Origin: Granulicella sp.
GTDB taxonomy: Bacteria > Acidobacteriota > Terriglobia > Terriglobales > Acidobacteriaceae
Length of the DNA: 15,454 bases
Direction: 5' to 3'
NCBI GenBank assembly: GCA_003133205.1
Contig: PKWK01000191.1
Span: 9,908 to 25,361, forward strand
Under the pieces are notes generated by a model, which was not told the DNA's origin, searched no databases, and saw only the letters and a list, made by a program, of their open reading frames with translations. This document shows positions 5,564 to 12,546 of the stretch, piece after piece. The translations under genes and the position numbers were made by a program. Positions within the stretch are counted from its first letter, which is position 1; each line of letters opens with the position of its first letter.

Positions 5564-8500
5564 ATGACGATGCGTAATCTGGGACGCGCGCTGATGGTGT
5601 TCGCGCTGCTGACAATCTGCCTGGTCTCAAAAAGAGTGGACGCGCAGAACACGACCGGCACGATTACCGGCAGGCTAACCGATGCGACCGGAGCAGTGGT
5701 TGCGGGGGCAAAGGTAACGGTCGAAAACATGGGTACTTCAGAGACGCGGACGCTGACCACGGACCAGTCGGGAGACTATACCGCAACCTTGCTGCTGCCC
5801 GGCAGCTACCGCGTCACCTCCGAGAGGGCTGGCTTCAAGATCGAGGTGAGGAACGCCATCACCTTGCAATTGGACCAGACGGTGCGCGTGGACATAACGA
5901 TGTCCGTGGGCAGTACCACCGAACGGGTCGAAGTGAATGCGACTGCTCTAACGCTGGACACGGACTCAGCATCGATCGGCCAGGTGATCGACCGGAAGCA
6001 GGTCAATGAACTTCCCTTGAATGGCCGCAGCTTTGTAAGCCTCCTTTTCCTCGAACCGGGCGCCGTACAAACGGGCGGCGAGCAGTCCACCTTCCGCTAC
6101 GGCGTGGGCGATGCGATCAGTATCGGCGGCGGAGCCAGCGTGTCCAACAACTACACGCTCGATGGGACCATCGTCACGGACACGAGTTATGTGACGCCGG
6201 CATTTGCCATCTCGGTCGATGCGATCGAGGAATTCAAAACGCAATCCAAGAACTACTCAGCCGAGTACGGATTCGGCGCCAACCAGGTGAACCTCAGCAC
6301 GCGAGCGGGAACGAATGTACTACATGGCAGCGTGTTCGAGTTCATACGCAATACTGCCGTCGACGCGCGCAACTGGTTCAATGTCGTCCCAAACCCGGTC
6401 GCGCCGCTGAAGCAGAATCAGTTTGGGTATTCGCTCGGCGGCCCCGTAACTATCCCCGGGGTGTACCACGGGCGAAACAAAACGTTCTTCTTCGCGAACT
6501 ACGAGGGGCAGCGAATCCGATCACAGCAGACGGTCAATGGGTTCATGCCAACCAGCGATGAGTTGAACGGCATCTTTCAACTGTCGACGATTACATCCAA
6601 CCCCAACAGCCCAACCATCGTCGATCCCACCACAGGGCTGCCATTCTCCAAGAACGCATCGGGTGCGTATGTCATTCCATCGAGCCGGTTTTCGCGGCTG
6701 GGCAAACTCGCAGCGAGCAAGCTCTTTGCAACTCCGAACGTAACCGGTGTCGCCTCGTACAACTACACCGTCAACTCGCCGATGCAGGTCACCGCGAACC
6801 AGCAGACCTATCGCATCGACCATGTCTTTGGAGCAAAGGACTCGATGTTCGTCCGAACGACGCTGGCGGACGTCTTCGTCGTCAATCCCGCACTTGTACT
6901 GTATTCCACCCAGCAGCAGAACCAGGTCACGCGAAACTATCAAGTCACCGAGACCCACATCTTCACCCCGAACCTGCTCAACCAGTTCCGCGTGGGCTAT
7001 CTTGAAGCCCAGGTCTTGCGACTCGGCTACGTAGCCAGCACAGCGGATGCATCGTCACTCGCCTACACCAACACCTTCCAGATGAGCAAAGCCGACTATC
7101 CCGTGATCGGCCTTAGCACTGGCCTCGGCCTCACCGCGGCGGGAAGCGCGACGCAAACCCTCAGCGGCGTAGGCGGGCCGTCGAACCTCCCAACCGGCAG
7201 CCTCCAACCGGCATGGGATCTCTCGGACAGCGTCTCCTACACTCGCGGAAAGCACACCATCGGATTCGGATTCACGTGGCGCGATGTGGTGCTGGATCGT
7301 CAGAGCACGGTCAATCCTCTCGGGATCTTCAGCTTCAACGGAACCATCACGCACAACCAGATCGCCGACATGCTCCTCGGCGCTGCTATCACCGCGCAAG
7401 CCCCGCAGCCCGGCCCGGTATCCAACATACAGACCGGCAACTCCGTACACCTGCACTTCAAGGCATGGGCACCGTACATTGCGGATGACTGGAAGGTCAA
7501 TCCGAAGCTGACGCTGAACCTTGGGCTGCGCTACGACTTCTCCACCGTTCCCTATGAAGAGCAGAACCACCTGGCATGGTTCAACCCAGCGAACGGCGGA
7601 GGGCTGTTTGAGGCGAACCAATCCGTCGTCAACACCTTTGGCGGAACGCTCTACACCTACAACGGAATGCGCGGGCCGGGGCCGGCGAAAAAGGATGTGT
7701 TCGCTCCGCGGCTAGGGTTCTCACTTCGTCCGTTCGATAACGCCGAAACGGTTCTCCGCGGCGGATACGGCCTTTTCTACGACACCTTCGAGACCAACGA
7801 GTTTGTTTCCTCCACAGCCCAGTACCCCTACGCCACAGTCCAGGCCTACGCGTCATCGCCCGGCACGGGTCTCATCTACTACACCGACGCATTGTTCCCG
7901 CCGCTCACCATCGGCCCCGTGACCACGGCGACGTTCGCCAACTCGCTCTTGCAGATCGCTGCGCCACGCAAGCTCAACCCCTACGCGCAGGACTGGTCCT
8001 TCGGCGTTGAGCAGCAGCTTGGATCGAAGACGATTGCGACGGTTGAGTACGTCGGAAACAAAGGCACCCACCTCAACATCCGAACGAATATTAACCAGCC
8101 GAGCCAGTGCATCCTCTCCAACGGCTGCGACCCCACGCTGGCTGCCAACCAGGGCCTCGCGGGCCGCGTAAGCCGCAGGCCGTATAAGAACTTCGGACAG
8201 ATGATTATCGAGGACTGGAGCGGCTACTCCAACTACAACGCCCTCAACCTCAAACTCCAACGCCGCGCCAAGGACATCACCGCCACCATCGGCTACTCGT
8301 ATTCGAAGATGATGGACATCAAGTCCGCTGCTGCAGCCGTTACCGGAGATGCGGGCGGCCCCTACGGCTTCCAGAACTTCTACTGCCAGCGCTGCGACTA
8401 CGCGCGATCCTCCTACGACGTCGGCCAGCGCGTCGCCGCAAACTTCCTCTACAACCTGCCGTTCGGCGAGGGCCAGCCCATCGGCGCCAACGCCGGCCCA

Positions 8501-8995
8501 GTCACGCGCGCCTTGATCAGCGGATTCCAACTCAACGGAATCGGCTCCGTCCAGGGCGGATTCCCGTTCTCTCTCACCGCCACTGACCTCGGCAACGGCG
8601 TCAACGAAGCGAATGGCCTGCGCGCCAATCAGGTCGGAGATCCTTACCCAACCGGCTTTGTGAGAAATGTGAGTCATTGGTTCAGCAACTCGGCCTTCGT
8701 CGTGCCGGCCGCAGGAAACTTTGGCACAACGTCGCGCAATCTCCTGCGTGGGCCCGGAATTGCCGCACTCGACGCCTCGGTGTTCAAGACGACAAAGTTC
8801 GAGCACCTCGAAGTTCAACTGAGATTCGAGTCGTTCAACGTGTTGAACCACCCTCAATTCTCGAATCCCAACACGTCGGTCACAGTGGCACAGGGGCAGG
8901 CAATTCCTAACAACTACACACTGGGCACCATCACCAGCATCAACGGTAAGGTGCCCGCGAGGCAGAACCAGGCAGCGATACGAATTACGTTCTGA
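5564..8995 (+). CDS. Oar-like TonB-dependent receptor with carboxypeptidase-regulatory-like domain
   Basis: An outer-membrane transporter of 1,143 residues, a size typical of the expanded acidobacterial Oar-like family. A signal peptide (LGRALMVFALLTICLVSKRV, cleavage near VDA-QN at 27/28) is followed by a carboxypeptidase-regulatory-like fold at about 30-115 (TGTITGRLTDATGAVVAGAK, LLPGSYRVTSERAGF). The plug is at about 120-240 (QVIDRKQVNELPLNGRSF, ISIGGGASVSNNYTLDG). The rest is a beta barrel with aromatic strand ends, RFESFNVLNHPQF near the end and a terminal phenylalanine, as expected for barrel assembly. The ATG at 5564 was chosen over the frame's GTG at 5471 because AGGAG lies six bases before it and a signal peptide follows at once. 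The substrate is unknown. The racemase gene begins 33 bases after the stop, suggesting co-transcription. Confidence 0.95.
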   Translation: MTMRNLGRALMVFALLTICLVSKRVDAQNTTGTITGRLTDATGAVVAGAKVTVENMGTSETRTLTTDQSGDYTATLLLPGSYRVTSERAGFKIEVRNAITLQLDQTVRVDITMSVGSTTERVEVNATALTLDTDSASIGQVIDRKQVNELPLNGRSFVSLLFLEPGAVQTGGEQSTFRYGVGDAISIGGGASVSNNYTLDGTIVTDTSYVTPAFAISVDAIEEFKTQSKNYSAEYGFGANQVNLSTRAGTNVLHGSVFEFIRNTAVDARNWFNVVPNPVAPLKQNQFGYSLGGPVTIPGVYHGRNKTFFFANYEGQRIRSQQTVNGFMPTSDELNGIFQLSTITSNPNSPTIVDPTTGLPFSKNASGAYVIPSSRFSRLGKLAASKLFATPNVTGVASYNYTVNSPMQVTANQQTYRIDHVFGAKDSMFVRTTLADVFVVNPALVLYSTQQQNQVTRNYQVTETHIFTPNLLNQFRVGYLEAQVLRLGYVASTADASSLAYTNTFQMSKADYPVIGLSTGLGLTAAGSATQTLSGVGGPSNLPTGSLQPAWDLSDSVSYTRGKHTIGFGFTWRDVVLDRQSTVNPLGIFSFNGTITHNQIADMLLGAAITAQAPQPGPVSNIQTGNSVHLHFKAWAPYIADDWKVNPKLTLNLGLRYDFSTVPYEEQNHLAWFNPANGGGLFEANQSVVNTFGGTLYTYNGMRGPGPAKKDVFAPRLGFSLRPFDNAETVLRGGYGLFYDTFETNEFVSSTAQYPYATVQAYASSPGTGLIYYTDALFPPLTIGPVTTATFANSLLQIAAPRKLNPYAQDWSFGVEQQLGSKTIATVEYVGNKGTHLNIRTNINQPSQCILSNGCDPTLAANQGLAGRVSRRPYKNFGQMIIEDWSGYSNYNALNLKLQRRAKDITATIGYSYSKMMDIKSAAAAVTGDAGGPYGFQNFYCQRCDYARSSYDVGQRVAANFLYNLPFGEGQPIGANAGPVTRALISGFQLNGIGSVQGGFPFSLTATDLGNGVNEANGLRANQVGDPYPTGFVRNVSHWFSNSAFVVPAAGNFGTTSRNLLRGPGIAALDASVFKTTKFEHLEVQLRFESFNVLNHPQFSNPNTSVTVAQGQAIPNNYTLGTITSINGKVPARQNQAAIRITF

Positions 8996-9028
8996 CGTTT
9001 TCACCGGTGCGTGAAGATTGGAGCCGAC

Positions 9029-9751
9029 GTGGCACAGACCCTTGCATTGATCCACACGAGCCCGACGCTGACTCCGATCTTCAGCGCACTCTGCGCACGC
9101 TATATGCCGGAGACAACCATCTTCCACATGGTGGATGAGAGCCTGATCGCGGACACAATTCGCGAGGGGCGGCTCCGGCGAGTAACCATACAACGCCTGC
9201 TCGCCATGATCGCGTCGGCCGAGAAGGCCGGAGCCGACGCGGTCATGGTCACGTGCTCCTCCATCGGCCCAGGCGCGGACCTGGGACAACAACTCTTTGA
9301 CTTTCCCGTGATCCGCGTGGACGAAGCGATGGCGGAGGCCGCCGTGCGAATGGGGCGACGAATCGGTGTGATGGCAACGCTGCGCACGACGCTCGAGCCG
9401 ACCATCGCGCTGCTGCGTGAGAAGGCCGCATGGGCCGGCCTCGAGATCGAAATTGTCGAGTTACTGTGCGACGGCGCATTCAACGCGGTGCTGGCAGGAG
9501 ACACCGCAACCCACGACCGCATTCTCAGTGACGCGCTCAGAAACGACATGAAGGGCGTCGATGTCGTCATCCTGGCCCAGGCCTCCATGGCCAGGGTGGT
9601 AGAGGCGATGCCCAATGGCGCTCTGTCGGTGCCGGTGCTCAGCAGCCCCGAACTCGCCGTAAAGAGCGCCCGTGCAATCATGGCCGGGCTCAATGGCAGC
9701 GAGTCCGTACTGGCGGCACCCATCGGTCTGGCAGGCGCGGCGTTGAAGTAG
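9029..9751 (+). CDS. Aspartate/glutamate racemase-family protein
   Basis: A 240-residue cytoplasmic protein of the Asp/Glu/hydantoin racemase superfamily, whose members move protons on amino acids, hydantoins or malonates using two facing cysteines. The N-terminus has the family's strand and T/S-rich loop (TLALIHTSPTLTPIF), and the first catalytic motif is intact (VTCSSIGP, C76). At the second site the sequence is VVILAQASMARV (179-190), with no cysteine, so a two-base racemase mechanism is doubtful; a one-cysteine decarboxylase-like or other role is possible. The GTG at 9029 was preferred to the GTG at 9011 because GGAG lies five bases before it and the beta strand begins right after. It probably forms an operon with the upstream receptor. 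The substrate cannot be named. Confidence 0.85.
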   Translation: MAQTLALIHTSPTLTPIFSALCARYMPETTIFHMVDESLIADTIREGRLRRVTIQRLLAMIASAEKAGADAVMVTCSSIGPGADLGQQLFDFPVIRVDEAMAEAAVRMGRRIGVMATLRTTLEPTIALLREKAAWAGLEIEIVELLCDGAFNAVLAGDTATHDRILSDALRNDMKGVDVVILAQASMARVVEAMPNGALSVPVLSSPELAVKSARAIMAGLNGSESVLAAPIGLAGAALK

Positions 9752-9804
9752 CACGACTCTTCGCCAACTTCAGCCTTAGGTGTAAAACCGCACCGAAAGC
9801 AGCG

Positions 9805-10806
9805 TCAATGTCCGAGGGCAGAGGGCAGCGTCGGCGAAAAGATCCGGCCGATGGCGGGAATATTAATGTAAAGAAGCGCGATCATCGACACCGAAATCAG
9901 AGCGGATTCGATCATCAACAGTGGCTCCCGATACAGCTTCTCGGGGTTCTGCACCGCGCTGTTCGGCTGAAACGCGAGTTTGAAATACGTAGACATCAAG
10001 AGCGCGACTAACGGGAACACGAGAACCAACTCAATCCGATAGCGAATGATGAATGCACCGAAGAAGAGCATCGCAGCCGCTGCATAGAAAGTTACAGAAC
10101 TCAGCAGCGACACTTCCGTGTAGTACAGAAACGACCGTCTATAGGCTCCTGCAACCTGCACGTCGTCAATGTCGCGGAACTCGCTGAACCTCTTGAGTGC
10201 CATCAGGTAGCATCCCGTCATCTAATGGCAAATCAGCAGAGAGGCTGGAGGTACGAGAACAGAGGTCACCATAAACCAGCCGAGGAGCATCCGCAGAGGG
10301 TTGTTGACGGACTCGGACAGGACATCGAGATACACCTTGTCCTTCATTCGGAACGGCGAGATGTTATACAGGCAACCCATGATCCAAAGCGCGCCGGCAG
10401 CTAAGGCAAAGACCCGCGAGATCGTCAATGCAATCGCGATACCGGCGACCATCATCAGCAGCCATTGGGCATAGGCAATGGGCACATTGACGAGCCCTTG
10501 GGCGGCCGGTCTGTTTTGCTTTTTGGGGTGCAGCCTGTCAAAAGGCGCATCCAGTACTTCGTTCAACACGTAGTTGCTGCAGGCCACTAAAGTCGTCGCA
10601 ACAAAGCCAACCAGGATGTTTCGATCGAGGACCGGAGAAAGCAACGGCGTCCGCAGGATACTCAACGGAACAATGATTCCGGGAATGACGAAGATATTCT
10701 TGATCGAATGATCCAGCCGCATGATCTGCACGTGCGCCCTCACACGCTCCGCGAGCGTCGGCTTCACATGTAAGTACAAAACGGCGTCGTTTGCCAGGAA
10801 GGACAT
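9805..10806 (-). pseudogene. UbiA-type prenyltransferase interrupted by an in-frame amber codon
   Basis: One continuous frame of 333 sense positions encodes a UbiA-superfamily integral membrane prenyltransferase, resembling the decaprenyl-phosphate phosphoribosyltransferase branch, but codon 195 is TAG (10224-10222). The first part (194 residues) keeps LDHSIKNIFVIPG, the Mg-diphosphate motif NEVLDAPFDRLHP (82-94), KKQNRP, and the second aspartate region KDKVYLDVLSES. The second part (10221-9805) continues with the conserved LKRFSEFRDI and three further membrane segments. Homologues commonly have tryptophan at this place (a YWM-like pattern), so TGG to TAG is the likely change. ATG follows the TAG directly, so re-initiation could yield two halves, and suppression or a sequencing error is also possible. 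The start ATG at 10806 lacks a clear ribosome-binding site. The gene converges on the racemase gene. Confidence 0.85.
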
Positions 10807-10993
10807 AGTTATTTTTCGTTGCTTATCGGCAGGGAGGGGGTAGTCGTTACTGAACTTTGCCTCCGACTCACAGCTGAAAGTGTTCCACGCGCCGCAGGTC
10901 GAAGGAACCCACTAATCGGGGATGCCGTCTACCATCTTTTGGGGTGCCGGCACCGGAAAATCCGCCGCCAAAGCCTCTTGGTAGAGTAAAAGG

Positions 10994-12244
10994 ATGAAGG
11001 ATGACGCAAGTTTGGCCGCAGGCAACCTGCCGCGCGGTTTTGTGTGGGGCGCGGTACGCGCGGGAATCAAGGCCAGCGGTAACCCCGATGTAGCCGTTGC
11101 AGTCGCGCCAGGCGGGGCTGTCGGCGCGGCAATGTACACGTCGAACCGCGTAGTCGCCGCGCCGGTCATCGTAGGCCGCCGCCATCTGCTGTCCACCGGA
11201 GGCCGCGTGGGCGCGGTGATCGTCAACGCCGGCAACGCCAACTGCGCCACCGGCACGCCGGGAATCGAAGGCTGCATCGCCACCTGCGTCGCCGCGGCCC
11301 AGACCTTCGGCTGCATCTTCGACGAGGTCGTCCCCTCATCCACCGGCATCATCGGCGTCCCATTCCCCGCGGAAAAAGTCGTCGCCGCGATGCTCGCGCT
11401 CAAGTCCGCCGTCGGCAGCACTCCCGAACACGCGGAAGCCTTCGCCCGCGCCATCATGACCACCGACACCTGCGTCAAGATCGCCACTGCCGTGGTTCCC
11501 GTCGACGGAGCAGAGGTCCGCATCTGGGGCGCAGCCAAGGGAGCCGGCATGATCGGCCCACAGGTGGGCGCGCCCGTCGGCTCCACCCCTGCCGCGCCTC
11601 ACGCCACCATGCTCGTCTATCTCTTCACCGACATCGCCGCCGATGTCCCCGATCTCAACGCAGCCCTCGCCGCAGCCGTCGCACCCAGCTTCAACTCCAT
11701 CTCCATCGACGGCGACACCTCCACCAACGACACCGTCCTCCTCGTCGCGAGCGGGGCCAGTGGCGTGCGTTTAAGCAGGGAACTGGTCCCCGCCTTCGAC
11801 GCCGCTCTCGGCGAAGTATGCCAGTCGCTCGCTCACCAGATCATCGTCGACGGCGAAGGCGTCACCCACGTAATCACCCTCGACATTCGCGGCGCAGCCA
11901 GCACCGACGACGCCATTCTCGTCGCCCGCACCATCGCCAACAGCCCTCTCTGCAAGACCGCCTGGTCCAGCGGCGACCCCAACTGGGGCCGCCTCCTCGC
12001 AGCCGCAGGCCGTAGCGGCGCAGTCTTTCAACCCGAGCACGTCCGCATCTGGATCGGCGCAGAACCCGTCTTCGAGTACAGCGTCCGCGCACCCGCCTTC
12101 GACGAAGCCGCCGCCCACGCCGCCATGATGCAGCCCGAATACACCATCACCATCGACCTCGGCGAAGGCGACGCCACAACCCGCTTCCTAACCTGCGACC
12201 TAACCGTAGAGTACGTCCACATCAACGCCGACTACTCCACCTAA
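10994..12244 (+). CDS. argJ: Bifunctional glutamate N-acetyltransferase / ornithine acetyltransferase ArgJ
   Basis: This 416-residue enzyme recycles the acetyl group from N-acetylornithine to glutamate in cytoplasmic arginine synthesis, and in bifunctional forms also uses acetyl-CoA. Visible hallmarks are NAGNANCATG (78-87), the oxyanion-hole SSTGIIGVP (115-123, T117-G118), DTCVK, KGAGMIGP (182-189), the self-cleavage site HATML with the expected nucleophile T205, SISIDGDTSTND, GDPNWGR and the C-terminal YVHINADYST. ArgJ precursors cut themselves before the threonine into alpha and beta chains. Between KGAGMIGP and ATML there are about 12 extra residues compared with the usual short GMIxPxMATML spacing. 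The ATG has only AAAGG directly before it, and an in-frame stop at 10982 rules out a longer version. No other arginine genes are in the window. Whether it is truly bifunctional cannot be told. Confidence 0.95.
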   Translation: MKDDASLAAGNLPRGFVWGAVRAGIKASGNPDVAVAVAPGGAVGAAMYTSNRVVAAPVIVGRRHLLSTGGRVGAVIVNAGNANCATGTPGIEGCIATCVAAAQTFGCIFDEVVPSSTGIIGVPFPAEKVVAAMLALKSAVGSTPEHAEAFARAIMTTDTCVKIATAVVPVDGAEVRIWGAAKGAGMIGPQVGAPVGSTPAAPHATMLVYLFTDIAADVPDLNAALAAAVAPSFNSISIDGDTSTNDTVLLVASGASGVRLSRELVPAFDAALGEVCQSLAHQIIVDGEGVTHVITLDIRGAASTDDAILVARTIANSPLCKTAWSSGDPNWGRLLAAAGRSGAVFQPEHVRIWIGAEPVFEYSVRAPAFDEAAAHAAMMQPEYTITIDLGEGDATTRFLTCDLTVEYVHINADYST

Positions 12245-12256
12245 ACGACTCGATCG

Positions 12257-12474
12257 TACCCCTCCCCCCAATCAAATAACCTAAGATCTTCGAAACAGGG
12301 CACTTAGATTAAGGCATACTCGGTAAAATCTTGATTTCAGACGAGTTAAAATGCAAAATATCTGGAATCAATAAGTTACTGAATAAACCGCCGCGTATTC
12401 GAGTGGGAAGGACAGGGCCAGGCACAAGGCCGCGCTCCTGTAGCTCCTTCATTGATTATATCGTGTGTGTCAAG
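12257..12474. repeat. Intergenic composite repeat element, copy B
   Basis: This second copy of the element at 722-936 lies in the same orientation between the convergent argJ and beta-lactamase-NamZ genes. A C-rich start (TACCCCTCCCCCC, 12257) leads to three 27-base units starting at 12281, 12323 and 12353. CAGGGCCAGGC (12413), GGCCGCGCTCCT (12428-12439), TTGATTATA (12452-12460) and GTGTGTGTCAAG (12463-12474) follow. Unit starts are 42 and 30 bases apart, exactly as in copy A. Base identity inside the units is lower than conservation of the spacing. No gene was found between 12245 and 12546. Confidence 0.8.
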
Positions 12475-12546
12475 TTTTTGCACCAGAATCAATGCAGCAG
12501 ATAGTGATAAACCAAAGGTAATAAAGGACATCGCGAGCATTGAAAA

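Noticed and set aside
7853..9292. A 479-codon minus-strand open frame opposite the receptor
   Set aside because: It lies antisense to the receptor's conserved barrel sequence, resembles no family, and results from GC-rich codon use on the other strand.
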